A stretch of DNA of 64,000 nt from Cepaea nemoralis (Eukaryota > Mollusca > Gastropoda > Stylommatophora > Helicidae): positions 496,001 through 560,000 of the forward strand of contig JACEFZ010014585.1 of assembly GCA_014155875.1 (NCBI GenBank), written 5' to 3'. The first letter of the stretch is position 1. Each line of letters starts with the position of its first letter. The position numbers and the translations under genes were made by a program. Positions 10,431 to 20,101 of the stretch are shown here, piece after piece. The notes beneath the pieces are model-generated. The model made no database searches, was not told the origin of the DNA, and worked only from the letters and a program-made list of their open reading frames with translations.

Positions 10431-10905
10431 CCTGTCGGAGCTTTCTTCCTAGACAGTTGCCGACCAAGCCTTAAGGCCTGGTCTACCCTGCCATGACATT
10501 TAGTCTTTAGGTTGCATTTCGCTGAACTAGGGTAAGGCCTGTACCCTTCCAATTGCACTCCTCCGCCCGAAGCAGTTGGCACAACGTGGGGCGTCGGGTT
10601 TGGTGAGCGCCGTCTAACATTGGGCGCTAACAGAAAGCAGGTAGTACCGTCTACTGTAATACGATAGCTCAGTCATATCAGGATTAAGACCTGACACTAT
10701 GTGCTGATATAGTTGCTACTGTATCTCCTACAGCCCAAGACAGTCCTTACTTCTGGCAACCGTATTCCTTGCTATTATTGTAAATATTTCTATTATATTT
10801 CTTTCTTTACCTCCAACAATATTAGGCAATTATTGCTTTTTTTTTTTCTCTTGCCGATCCTCAGAGTTATTGTTTGAAAATATCAAACATAAATGTGATA
10901 GAAAA
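10431..10905. other. No gene recognised
   Basis: No supported gene. GC-richer than its surroundings up to about 10640; the phrase TTGGCACAACGTGGGGC near 10571 resembles a retroelement primer-binding region but has no partner. Confidence 0.4.
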
Positions 10906-10907
10906 TA

Positions 10908-11995
10908 TTCAGAAAAGGCATTCGATAGAGTAAATAGAAACAAGCTGTGGGAAATCCTTAAACAATATTGAGTGAGTACACATCTAACAAACCTATGTAG
11001 AAGCTTACACAACAACTGTGAATGCATAGTGAGAGCAACTGGAGGACACTCAGAACCCTTCACCACAAGATCCGGAGTACTGCAAGGTTATGTCCTGTCC
11101 CCTCTCTTGATCATAACATATATAGACAACAAATGTAAAGACACCAGCCAAACAGAGACCGCAAGAACACTGCATGGCGAAAAGAACACAGAAGAAGAAC
11201 CATCTGCAAATTTAACCTCCTGTTTGCGGACGACCAAGCACTAATAGGAAAATCAGAAGCTGAATTACAAGACCACATGAATAGTCTAAACGAAATGTGT
11301 AGGGAACATAACATGACAATTAGCACAAGTAAAACAGAGGTATTGACTATAAGTAAAGAAGAAAAAGTAACAACGATTCACCCAAACAAACATCCCCTGA
11401 AACAAGTAAAGAGTTTCAAGTGCCTAGGAAGTATAATATCATCAAATGGCAAATCAGAAGACGAGATCAAAAATAGATGCAATATGGCAAACCAACTCTT
11501 TGGACAAATGGCATTAGTACTAAAGAACAAACATGTATCAATAACTACTAAGAAAGTACTTTACAACACAATCTTCCTACCAACTCTATGTTACCAATGC
11601 CAAACCTGGACAGTGACAGATAAAGAGAAAAGAAAAATCACAACAACAGAAATGAGATTCCTGAGAAGAATACTCAATGTATCAAGAAGAGTTAAGATCA
11701 CAAATGAAGAAATTAGGACTAAAGTGGGGTTTATGACAGCGCTAGATTTTATTAGAAGGCAGCAAGTTAAATGGTTTGGCTATGCAAGCGGGTTACCAAC
11801 TAACAGTATACCACAACAAGCAATGATGTACAGACCAGACGGAAGCAGAGGAAGAGGCCGACCACGTAAACGATGGACGGAGGGAATAACAGAGTCCATG
11901 GGAATATCGATACATGAAGCCCATAATCGGGCAATCTCTCGATGTTTATACTTCACCTCAATACCGCAAGGTACAAGAGGAACATAATGAGATGA
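10908..11995 (+). pseudogene. LINE-X, 5'-truncated reverse transcriptase
   Basis: Encodes the second half of a non-LTR retrotransposon RT and its C-terminal region. It enters at the AFDRV motif (RT motif A region) and continues through RSGVLQGYVLSPLL (motif B region, GCVLSP changed to GYVLSP), a frameshifted FADD region near 11225, and KSFKCLGSIISS. The last 236 codons (11277-11987) are open and end GRGRPRKRW...[13 protein letters not shown]. The element ends in a GATGA-rich tail. Flanks AGAAAATATTC near 10901 and AGAAAATAATTC near 12004 may be a diverged target-site duplication. An in-frame stop and at least one frameshift make it dead. Confidence 0.8.
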
Positions 11996-12044
11996 GATGA
12001 GATAAGAAAATAATTCTGGTGACAGAAATTGTGCCAGTGTCAGT

Positions 12045-12265
12045 TGTAAAGGGGTAGCGAACGCAATTCTCAATCTGGCATATCGCGTTCGGAATTTTCT
12101 GCAGGCGATTTAGCAGCAGACTGCCTTGTGTTGATGTTTAATAATGGTATAATCGTCGGTCGTTCAGAAAGCAATGGCAAACTACGGAATGTATACTTGT
12201 CTAGTAAATCGAATATAGCAAAGAATGTTGGGGTTCATTTCAACGTCCTTTAAAGGACATGTATC
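12045..12265 (+). mobile_element. SINE-B copy
   Basis: Starts near GGGGTAGCGAACGC and contains CGATTTAGCAGCAGACTGCC, GTCGTTCAGAAAGCAATGGC, CAAACTACGGAATG and a 3' CGTCCTTTAAAGGACATG. It follows the LINE-X tail by about 50 bp. Confidence 0.75.
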
Positions 12266-12361
12266 TAATTTTAACTAACAGAAACTGTTAAACACCATTT
12301 TCATCTCCTAGTCTACAACACCTTGCTTGAAGTGGCACACGTTTCTGATGAAAACACAGCA

Positions 12362-12496
12362 AAGACACTTTAACTGGTTGGTTAAGAGTGCGTCTTGAAT
12401 ATCCCATTATAATTAATTTTCTGTGTAGCAAAAATGTTCAAAGAATTTTCTGTGGATACCACTAGTGGATTCACTGAGAAAGCTGAAAAAAGAAGC
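12362..12496 (+). repeat. R1 direct repeat, copy 1
   Basis: 135 bp nearly identical to 13981-14115. Unit begins AGACACTTTAACTGGTTGG and ends CTGAAAAAAGAAGC. Function unknown; part of the mosaic described at 13705-13954. Confidence 0.85.
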
Positions 12497-12706
12497 AACA
12501 GGGTGACAACTGAATAACACTGGGTGGATTAGGAATTCGGAGAACAAGGCGTCAAGCCTGACAAGTAAAGGATCCTTGTACAGGCACTCAATGGGAAGTC
12601 AAAGCGGTGGCGCCTAAATCATCACCCACTAAGTGCGGTTTGGTCTTTAAAGATATGAGTCTAGCTTCCTATGCTCAGTGCGCCATAGGTGTGTACAAGG
12701 TACCTG

Positions 12707-12712
<6 letters not shown>

Positions 12713-12737
<25 letters not shown>

Positions 12738-12760
12738 CGTGCGCGTGTGTGTGTGTGTGG
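12713..12760. repeat. (GT)n microsatellite
   Basis: GT run with GC interruptions in the middle. Confidence 0.95.
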
Positions 12761-12852
12761 ATGTTTTTATTGTTTTTATTTTGTATTTTGTATTTTGCAT
12801 TTTAATAAGAATATTTCGACTTGTGTATTTGTATGTTGGAGACACAAATTCT

Positions 12853-13007
12853 TATAACATAATTGATCAAGACAAAGACAAACACATTTGACAAGATGTG
12901 AACATGGAAAACAACTGGGCTATAAACTGCAGCAAGTCTGACAGACTGGGATACTTGGACCGTATTAAAAGGCACAGTGGTTTAGAAATAACAATAATGA
13001 GAGGCAT
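12853..13007 (+). repeat. R2 repeat, copy 1
   Basis: 155 bp starting ATAACATAATTGATCAAGAC and ending ATAATGAGAGGCAT. Copied in the same orientation at 13705-13832 and inverted at 13838-13985. No product is recognised. Confidence 0.85.
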
Positions 13008-13224
13008 GGTATCTTGAATAGATAAGGGAACTTCACGGCTGCAGCAGGATAAGACAATATGAAATTAAAACAGTCAGGCATGCGTGACTCCTACGAAAAA
13101 TAAAGAGTGAACAAACACATACACGGTATGTATACCTTACATCGAACACACAAACAGTTAACAGAAATCACAGTGGGGAAAATAATAATAATGACAATAA
13201 TAATTTTTTTTGTATATTCTTTTT

Positions 13225-13440
13225 TGCAGGACGTCGTTGTCAACACAGCATTTTACTGCTGCTGTTGATGTCTTGGCAAGTTTACGTTCAGCAGTTTGCC
13301 ATTGCTTTCTGATTAGCTCCCATACCAACTCTTTAAAACCTAGCGCAACGCGGCCGACTGCCAAATCGGTCGCAGCTGTGTTTCGAACTCGGGTAAGCGG
13401 GCTTACGAAATGTCTCAGTAAGGCCTTCGCCATGGAGACG
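13225..13440 (-). mobile_element. SINE-B copy
   Basis: Minus-strand copy: head CTCCATGGCGAAGGCC, box B GAGTTCGAAACACAGC near 13385, GATTTGGCAGTCGGCC, GAAAGCAATGGCAAACTGCTG plus AACGTAAACTTGCC, and a 3' end at GACGTCCTGCAAAAAA. One of the better conserved copies. Confidence 0.8.
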
Positions 13441-13442
13441 AG

Positions 13443-13472
13443 CAATAATAATAATAATAATAATTTTGATTT

Positions 13473-13527
<55 letters not shown>
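13443..13527. repeat. (AAT)n microsatellite
   Basis: AAT trinucleotide run with one TTTTGATTTTT interruption near 13465; directly abuts the SINE-B head. Confidence 0.95.
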
Positions 13528-13704
13528 ATTAACATAAGGTAAGTATTTTCCACACACAAATAAAAAAAGGATCTAAACCACAGCACAACGAATGCAACGT
13601 TTCGATCTTGGTGATCTTCTTCGGGAACAACACAGATCTAAAGAAAAGAATACGAATGGGGTGGGGGGGGGGGGGGGAATAATAAAAACATCAACAAAAA
13701 AGTA

Positions 13705-13954
13705 AAACACATTTTACAAGATGTGAACATGGAAAACAACTGGGCTATAAACAGCACCAAGTCTGACAGACTGGGATACTTGGACCGTATTAAACGGCAC
13801 AGTGGTTTAGAAATAACAATAATGAGAGGCATCTCACTATTGTTATTTCTAAACCACTGTGCCGTTTAATACGGTCCAAGTATCCCAGTCTGTCAGACTT
13901 GGTGCTGTTTATAGCCCAGTTGTTTTCCATGTTCACATCTTGTAAAATGTGTTT
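13705..13954. repeat. Palindrome with 117-bp arms (R2 inverted duplication)
   Basis: The left arm 13705-13821 and right arm 13838-13954 are reverse complements with a 16-bp spacer. The right arm continues to 13985 with extra R2 sequence. Transcription of either strand would give a long hairpin. The arrangement R1, R2, R2, inverted R2, R1 suggests serial duplication of one locus. Confidence 0.9.
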
Positions 13955-13980
13955 GTCTTTGTCTTGATCAATTATGTTAT

Positions 13981-14115
13981 AAGACACTTTAACTGGTTGG
14001 TTAAGAGTGCGTCTTGAATATCCCATTATAATTAATTTTCTGTGTAACAAAAATGTTCAAAGAATTTTCTGTGGATACCTCTAGTGGATTCACTGAGAAA
14101 GCTGAGAAAAGAAGC
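13981..14115 (+). repeat. R1 direct repeat, copy 2
   Basis: Near-identical to 12362-12496. Joined without a gap to a truncated LINE-2b fragment beginning CCTGTGAGACATGG at 14115. Confidence 0.85.
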
Positions 14116-14290
14116 CTGTGAGACATGGACACTTACTAAACAAGCTGAGCAGCGCATAAATGCCTTTGAATATAAATGTTATAGACGGGTTCTAAAAATA
14201 TCTTGGGTAAAGACACCTTGGACAAGAACATTTAGAAGGCCGGGGAACTGGCAAAATATCTAGAGTCTTTCCGACGTGCCGTGGTGGGAG
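14115..14290 (+). pseudogene. LINE-2b fragment fused to another LINE 3' end
   Basis: Translates as ETWTLTKQAEQ followed by CYRRVLKISWVK, the RT C-terminal region also seen at 22625-23050 and on the minus strand near 35800. At about 14210 the sequence switches to a different segment ending ESFRRAVVGATLCIGP, which is repeated at 14487-14588. The break point is visible because the 22625 copy continues differently. Confidence 0.65.
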
Positions 14291-14486
14291 CGACGTTGTG
14301 CATAGGACCTACAACATATATACATTATATATCATATGAAAGGGGGGGGGGCGTAATTTTATTTTAGATAGTTCCTGGAAGGAAAGGTACGAGTCGACTA
14401 GCACTAGGCACAAATACAGTGTGCATACATTAGGCGTGTAGGAGGATACGGATACGAACCATGGACCATTTCGCTGGACGGTAACG

Positions 14487-14588
14487 ACACCTTGGACAAG
14501 AACATTTAGAAGGCCAGGGAACTGGCAAAATATCTAGAGTCTTTCCGACGTGCCGTGGTGGGAGCGACGTTGTGCATAGGACCTACAA
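14487..14588 (+). repeat. Duplicate of 14208-14294 LINE 3' segment
   Basis: About 100 bp (ACACCTTGGACAAGAACATT to GGACCTACAACAT) repeat the segment ending near 14294 with one clear substitution. The roughly 190 bp between the copies contains a G-run and no known element. Confidence 0.8.
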
Positions 14589-14590
14589 CA

Positions 14591-14832
14591 TTACAAGATT
14601 CAGTGTCAAACAGAAAAGTAGATTTGGGCCAAACAAGAATAGATGGTGAAAAATGTGAAGTAGGGGTGTGACACAGTCATGACTTAAAAGATGTTAATAT
14701 GGTAGCAGACATGTTGTATTATATATCATATGAAAGGGGGGGGGGTGGTTGCATAAGGAAAACTACTGTATAAAACCCCATGGCAGATACGTGGAATCGC
14801 TTAAAATGATTAATCATCCCATGGCACTTAAT
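14591..14832 (+). mobile_element. TTAA-type MITE, long class, uninterrupted copy
   Basis: Aligns with the outer parts of 41682-42162: GATTCAGTGTCAAACAGAAA, AAGTAGGGGTGTGACACAG, TTAATATGGTAGCAGAC, then CCCATGGCAGATACG and CCCATGGCACTTAA. It lacks the 204-bp foldback insertion present in that copy. Termini are degenerate. Confidence 0.7.
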
Positions 14833-15056
14833 TGATACTCTGCCAAACAAAAAGAAGGTTTGGACCAAACATGGTACGCAATCAAACCAACATTAGTATA
14901 TTGTAAAGTGCCGTTCCCTGGGCATTGAAATTGCTGAAGATAACACGAAACAAAACTAATAACACCATGACCCTAGTATGGCGATATATCGCCCTTCTGT
15001 TCAAATTGGAAGTCACGTGAGGCGATATTATTACCCTTCGGCACTGAATCAGTATA
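14829..15056 (-). mobile_element. TTAA-type MITE, short class
   Basis: Inverted relative to 8364-8586 and 51682-51909. Shares the TTAA at 14829-14832 with the preceding MITE and ends GCACTGAATCAG at about 15052. LINE-3 sequence begins immediately afterwards. Confidence 0.75.
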
Positions 15057-15993
15057 TAGACCGCAGCCTGACACTGTTCCGAACCTGGATGGAGAAATTA
15101 CTATGCCCCCATTAGATGCCTCCTGCGAGTCATTCACCATGGAAGAGATTAAAGCAGCCATAAAAAAAATGTAGAACAACAAAGCTGCTGGTGAAGATGA
15201 AATCTCAGGAGAAATGCTCAAAGCAGCAGATGAGAACACCTTACAACGTTTGTTACAGCTGATCAATGAAATCTGGCAAAGCGAATCCCCACAACAACAG
15301 TGGAAAGATGGTGTAATTTTCAAACTGCCTAAAAAGGGCGATATGTCTGATTGCAATAATTGGCGTGGTATCACTCTATTGTCAGTACCAGGAAAACTTT
15401 TTTGTAGCATGTTACTTGAGAGATTGAAAAAGGCGATAGATGAAAGACTCAGAGAAGAACAAGCAGGCTTCAGACCAAAACGGTCATGCATAGACCACAT
15501 TTTCACCCTCAGAATAATCATTGAAGACTCCGTAGAATTCCAGTCGAAATTAATCACCAACTTTGTCGACTTTCAAAAAGCCTTCGACAGTATCCACCGT
15601 CCTTCACTTTGGAATCTACTTAACATCTATGGTTTTCCTACCAAATATACCAACGTGATAAAATCTTTCTACAAAGAAACACGTTGCTGAGTAAGAACAG
15701 AAACAGGCAACTCTGACTGGTTCTCAGTCGAAACAGGAGTGAAACAGGGTTGTGTCTTATCACCGATGCTTTTTGGAATAGCTATCGACTGGGTCATGCG
15801 CAAATGCACAAACAACACAAATATGGGTATCCATTGGGTTGACAAAATTCTAGAAGACCTGGACTTTGCCGACGACATAGTGCTTTTGAGTTCAACACAC
15901 CCTGATGCCCAAGAGAAAATAAACCACCTCCAAAATGTTTCAGGGCAAATTGGTCTCCAAATTAACACCACAAAAACAAAGACTATTGATCTT
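15057..15993 (+). pseudogene. LINE-3 reverse transcriptase, part 1
   Basis: Encodes the front part of a non-LTR retrotransposon RT: SFTMEEIKAAIKK, NNKAAGEDEISGEMLK, NWRGITLLSVPGKLF, EEQAGFRPKRSCIDHIF, FVDFQKAFDSIHR (motif A), ETGVKQGCVLSPMLF (motif B) and DLDFADDIVLLS (catalytic FADD at 15864-15875). In-frame stops after AAIKKM (about 15172) and after KETRC (about 15688) inactivate it. The family resembles RTE-like LINEs of invertebrates, but clade assignment is tentative. The frame is cut at 15993 by the Penelope-like element and resumes at 21490. Confidence 0.9.
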
Positions 15994-16184
15994 CAAAACA
16001 ATGTTTTCCCGTAGTGAATTTGAATAACGAAGACACAAACAATAGATTGCACGATTTATTGCCTGGCATATTTCGCTGCATCTCGTCAGGTACATACTGC
16101 AGAACTCACACAACTTACGTGAAATTAACTAGATAAATCCTTCAAGTTGAAATATACACAATTTCGCACAGTAATGTCGATTGT
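15994..16184 (-). repeat. 3' pseudo-LTR region of PLE copy A
   Basis: Non-coding terminal region downstream of the PLE stop codon. The same sequence stands at 18599-18789 (start of copy B) and therefore also upstream of the copy A reading frame. It contains the hammerhead-like motif at 16048-16094. Confidence 0.85.
16048..16094 (-). ncRNA. Hammerhead ribozyme-like motif, copy A
   Basis: Read on the minus strand: stem I strand TGTAC, the core CTGACGA, an 8-nt stem-loop GATGCAGC, GAAA, an 18-nt stem III region ending in ATC, then GTGCA pairing back with TGTAC. The invariant core residues (CUGANGA, GAAA, UH) are all present; stems II and III are weak. Hammerheads in Penelope-like pseudo-LTRs are established knowledge; activity of this one is inferred. 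Confidence 0.72.
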
Positions 16185-18686
16185 CTACCACGGTAATTTT
16201 AAGCTGACTAACATGTCTTTCTGTTTACACAATTCTGGCTTGCGTTGATAGATCATAATTGCTTCTGCAAATTTTAACAAGCGAGTATTCTGTGTTCTAA
16301 ACAACACGCGAAATGCAGTCTCTCTGGACACAACATGGCGACTGGCAACAATGTGCTTGCCGATTGAAGACGCCGGGAGCTTCCGGTGTGTCGGCTCCTC
16401 GTGGCTATCATCTCCTGTGTGTTGTATCTTGTTGACCCATTGAGGTATGTGTTCTAACACCCGTTTGTTAAGCTGTCTCTCCGTTCGGCCAATGTAAACG
16501 GCCTGGCATCTACATGTGAATTGGTAAATACAATTGTTTGTGGCGTACAGAGGAACAGGCTCTTTGACTGTTGGTGTAGGAATGGGTACGGTTTTACATC
16601 TAATGACTGGAGTTGCCGCACAGAATGTTTGACCTACTGCTGTAGTAAGCCGGTCTTGTAGACGTTGCATTACGTCATCCCCTCGAAAGGTTAGCTGGAT
16701 GAATACCTTGAGTTTAGGGACTGTAGTTACGTCTGCTTTGGGTTTGGGCTGTTGGCAATGGCGCTTTATAAATCCTGTGGAGTACCCATTCAGGTTTAAG
16801 ACATTCTTCAGAGTTTCAAATTCCTCTGTCAGTGTGTCCTGGGTGCATATCTTTCTAGCACGGTCAAACAAGGTCCGTACTAAGCCCCGTTTGTACTGGA
16901 CAGGTGTGAAGCTCTGAAAATTTAGGTATTGGCCAGTCCATGTTTCTTTGCGATACACCGATCTTTGAATTGTGCCGTCTGCTCTACGTCTCATTAGAAT
17001 ATCTAGGAACGGTAACGCTTCGTTGTGTTCGTGTTCCATAGATAGAGAGATGTTTTTATGCGTCTTGTTCATTGTGGCCTGAAACGATGTTGCTTGTAGC
17101 TCGTCTGTGGTGATGATTAGTATATCGTCCACATAACGCCGGTAAAAGGCCAAGTTGTTGATGTCTGAGGATCTCTTTTCTTCTAAGTGTGCCATGAAGA
17201 TGTCCGCTAGAATAGGACCAAGAGGACTCCCCATGGCCACTCCGTCAATTTGGCGGTATGACTTAGTTTGAAAATTGAATAGGATGTTGGCGGTACATAG
17301 TAGTAGTAGCCTCTCCAGAATAGGTGTTGGTATGCCTAATTTTAGTTGTTTGTCTTCAATGCGTTCCCTTATTATTTTCACTGTCTCCTCTAATGGAACG
17401 TTAGTGAATAGGGAGGCTATATCCATGGATGCCATGTGTTTGTTATTTATGTCCATAGTATCCAATAATTCCACCAGTTGGAATGTATCTCTGAGTATTT
17501 TTGGATCGAAGGACTGTCGTACTGGTTTTAACATTTCGGCTAACCATCTCGCCATTCGGTGTTGTGCAGAGTTAACCATGGACAGGATAGGTCTTAGCGG
17601 GATGCCGGGCTTGTGAAGTTTGGGTAGACCGTACATCTGAGGAGTGTGCGAGCCGCGTGGTGTGAGCGTTTTTGCAGTGGCCTCACTGATGAGTCCCGCA
17701 TTCACAAGTGACTGGATCTCTTTCCTCATTATAGCATCCAGGTCCTCCGACTTGTTTACTTTTTGATCTATCCTGAATTTGGATTCGTCTGACAATATTA
17801 CATCCATTTTTCTCTGGTAATCTGACATGTCCATCAGTACTGTACCGCTCCCTTTGTCAGGTTTCAGTATGACGAGGGTTTTGTTAGCCTTTAACGCTTT
17901 TAAGGCAGTAAGGTGTTCGTTGGTCAGCGGACACGTCTGTTTAGAGGGTGTTGTGCGATACTGGTGTTCTAAATCTACCAGTTTGGCCTTCAGCCACCCG
18001 ACCGAATCAGCAGAGGTAGGTGATAACTTGGAGACTTGATCAAACAACATTTCAAACTGTGCTTGCGACTCAACACGATTGATGTGTTTAGGCTTTATGC
18101 ATAATTTTAATCCGTATGCAAGGGCCTCTGTTTCAATGTTGTTGAGTACGTATGACGATAAGTTCCTCACATACTTCTCTGGGTTGTCTAGTACTGACGT
18201 TGTTACCTTTTCAGTGCTCAGTGATTTGTTGAGGCGAGCATTCTCTGCGATTTTCACCTTGTACACTGCTTCTGTACAGAATTTCGTGAACTTCAAGTAG
18301 CCATACAAACTCAATTCTTGGGTGACGTAGTAGGCAGAACTGTGTGTGCGCTTCAAGTTGGCCAGCTTGGACTGGGTTTCTTCTATCTGGTTTTTTGTCA
18401 GTCGTCTCAGGTTTTTTCTTGTCGGACATATTCTGTCCGTCCTCAGAGATCTGAAATACCGGTGAGGAAATATCCCCGTCCTTAGGCATTCCTCGAGAAA
18501 TCTCAATCGACAATCCTGTAGCGATATCTTACACTTCAGCTTGAGTAATCCATCTAATCGCTTCACAGTTGGTAATGGGAGGCGACGTTTGAGAAATTCA
18601 AAACAATGTTTTCCCGTAGTGAATTTGAATAACGAAGACACAAACAATAGATTGCACGATTTATTGCCTGGCATATTTCGCTGCAT
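16185..18686 (-). CDS. Penelope-like reverse transcriptase with GIY-YIG endonuclease, intact
   Basis: An uninterrupted 833-codon frame. Residues 265-300 hold the KPDKGSGTVLMD motif typical of Penelope RTs, and 355-370 the PKLHKPG...RPILS segment. RT motif A is MDIASLFTNVP (421-431), motif B MGSPLGPILADIFM (485-498), catalytic YVDD at 518-521, and LPFLDILMRR at about 558-567. A GIY-YIG nuclease domain follows: NNCIYQFTCRC then AVYIGRTERQLNKR (about 717-742), EH at 745-746, and a conserved Glu in FAEAIMI (about 808). The protein would copy element RNA into DNA at a nuclease-made nick. The first ATG lies inside the hammerhead-like motif of the upstream pseudo-LTR (in copy B), so the frame needs the tandem arrangement to be complete. 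A later start is possible. Only non-synonymous decay I can see is in copy C, so A may be recent. Confidence 0.92.
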   Translation of the reverse strand: MQRNMPGNKSCNLLFVSSLFKFTTGKHCFEFLKRRLPLPTVKRLDGLLKLKCKISLQDCRLRFLEECLRTGIFPHRYFRSLRTDRICPTRKNLRRLTKNQIEETQSKLANLKRTHSSAYYVTQELSLYGYLKFTKFCTEAVYKVKIAENARLNKSLSTEKVTTSVLDNPEKYVRNLSSYVLNNIETEALAYGLKLCIKPKHINRVESQAQFEMLFDQVSKLSPTSADSVGWLKAKLVDLEHQYRTTPSKQTCPLTNEHLTALKALKANKTLVILKPDKGSGTVLMDMSDYQRKMDVILSDESKFRIDQKVNKSEDLDAIMRKEIQSLVNAGLISEATAKTLTPRGSHTPQMYGLPKLHKPGIPLRPILSMVNSAQHRMARWLAEMLKPVRQSFDPKILRDTFQLVELLDTMDINNKHMASMDIASLFTNVPLEETVKIIRERIEDKQLKLGIPTPILERLLLLCTANILFNFQTKSYRQIDGVAMGSPLGPILADIFMAHLEEKRSSDINNLAFYRRYVDDILIITTDELQATSFQATMNKTHKNISLSMEHEHNEALPFLDILMRRRADGTIQRSVYRKETWTGQYLNFQSFTPVQYKRGLVRTLFDRARKICTQDTLTEEFETLKNVLNLNGYSTGFIKRHCQQPKPKADVTTVPKLKVFIQLTFRGDDVMQRLQDRLTTAVGQTFCAATPVIRCKTVPIPTPTVKEPVPLYATNNCIYQFTCRCQAVYIGRTERQLNKRVLEHIPQWVNKIQHTGDDSHEEPTHRKLPASSIGKHIVASRHVVSRETAFRVLFRTQNTRLLKFAEAIMIYQRKPELCKQKDMLVSLKLPW

Positions 18687-20084
18687 CTCGTCAGGTACAT
18701 ACTGCAGAACTCACACAACTTACGTGAAATTAACTAGATAAATCCTTCAAGTTGAAATATACACAATTTCGCACAGTAATGTCGATTGTCTACCACGGTA
18801 ATTTTAAGCTGACTAACATGTCTTTCTGTTTACACAATTCTGGCTTGCGTTGATAGATCATAATTGCTTCTGCAAATTTTAACAAGCGAGTATTCTGTGT
18901 TCTAAACAACACGCGAAATGCAGTCTCTCTGGACACAACATGGCGACTGGCAACAATGTGCTTGCCGATTGAAGACGCCGGGAGCTTCCGGTGTGTCGGC
19001 TCCTCGTGGCTATCATCTCCTGTGTGTTGTATCTTGTTGACCCATTGAGGTATGTGTTCTAACACCCGTTTGTTAAGCTGTCTCTCCGTTCGGCCAATGT
19101 AAACGGCCTGGCATCTACATGTGAATTGGTAAATACAATTGTTTGTGGCGTACAGAGGAACAGGCTCTTTGACTGTTGGTGTAGGAATGGGTACGGTTTT
19201 ACATCTAATGACTGGAGTTGCCGCACAGAATGTTTGACCTACTGCTGTAGTAAGCCGGTCTTGTAGACGTTGCATTACGTCATCCCCTCGAAAGGTTAGC
19301 TGGATGAATACCTTGAGTTTAGGGACTGTAGTTACGTCTGCTTTGGGTTTGGGCTGTTGGCAATGGCGCTTTATAAATCCTGTGGAGTACCCATTCAGGT
19401 TTAAGACATTCTTCAGAGTTTCAAATTCCTCTGTCAGTGTGTCCTGGGTGCATATCTTTCTAGCACGGTCAAACAAGGTCCGTACTAAGCCCCGTTTGTA
19501 CTGGACAGGTGTGAAGCTCTGAAAATTTAGGTATTGGCCAGTCCATGTTTCTTTGCGATACACCGATCTTTGAATTGTGCCGTCTGCTCTACGTCTCATT
19601 AGAATATCTAGGAACGGTAACGCTTCGTTGTGTTCGTGTTCCATAGATAGAGAGATGTTTTTATGCGTCTTGTTCATTGTGGCCTGAAACGATGTTGCTT
19701 GTAGCTCGTCTGTGGTGATGATTAGTATATCGTCCACATAACGCCGGTAAAAGGCCAAGTTGTTGATGTCTGAGGATCTCTTTTCTTCTAAGTGTGCCAT
19801 GAAGATGTCCGCTAGAATAGGACCAAGAGGACTCCCCATGGCCACTCCGTCAATTTGGCGGTATGACTTAGTTTGAAAATTGAATAGGATGTTGGCGGTA
19901 CATAGTAGTAGTAGCCTCTCCAGAATAGGTGTTGGTATGCCTAATTTTAGTTGTTTGTCTTCAATGCGTTCCCTTATTATTTTCACTGTCTCCTCTAATG
20001 GAACGTTAGTGAATAGGGAGGCTATATCCATGGATGCCATGTGTTTGTTATTTATGTCCATAGTATCCAATAATTCCACCAGTT
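18599..20084 (-). pseudogene. PLE copy B, 5'-truncated direct copy
   Basis: Matches 15994-17479 at a constant offset of 2,605 bp. It contains the pseudo-LTR, the stop codon and the C-terminal half of the protein, from VELLDTMDINNKH (residue 405 of copy A) to the end; RT motifs A to C and the GIY-YIG domain are present. The N-terminal 400 residues are missing. Upstream of 20084 the frame runs through the filler into antisense of copy C and stays open to 20181, an accidental chimera. Confidence 0.9.
18653..18699 (-). ncRNA. Hammerhead ribozyme-like motif, copy B
   Basis: Same 47-nt sequence as 16048-16094, displaced by 2,605 bp. Here it sits directly upstream of copy A, so a read-through transcript of B into A would place one motif on each side of A. 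Cleavage is predicted after the ATC triplet, at about 18658 on the minus strand. Confidence 0.72.
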
Positions 20085-20101
20085 CCATTCCACCAGTTCC
20101 A
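20085..20101. other. 17-bp filler at the head-to-head junction
   Basis: CCATTCCACCAGTTCCA separates the truncated 5' ends of B and C. It repeats CCACCAGTT, the last bases of copy B, and the trinucleotide TCCA, which suggests slipped or microhomology-templated synthesis during insertion. Confidence 0.75.

Noticed and set aside
10565..10645. LTR-retrotransposon primer-binding site (TTGGCACAACGTGGGGC)
   Set aside because: No LTRs, gag or pol sequence nearby, and the match to known binding sites is partial.
16699..18300. Plus-strand frames of 70-113 codons opposite the PLE protein
   Set aside because: Shadows of the minus-strand coding sequence; repeated identically opposite copy B.
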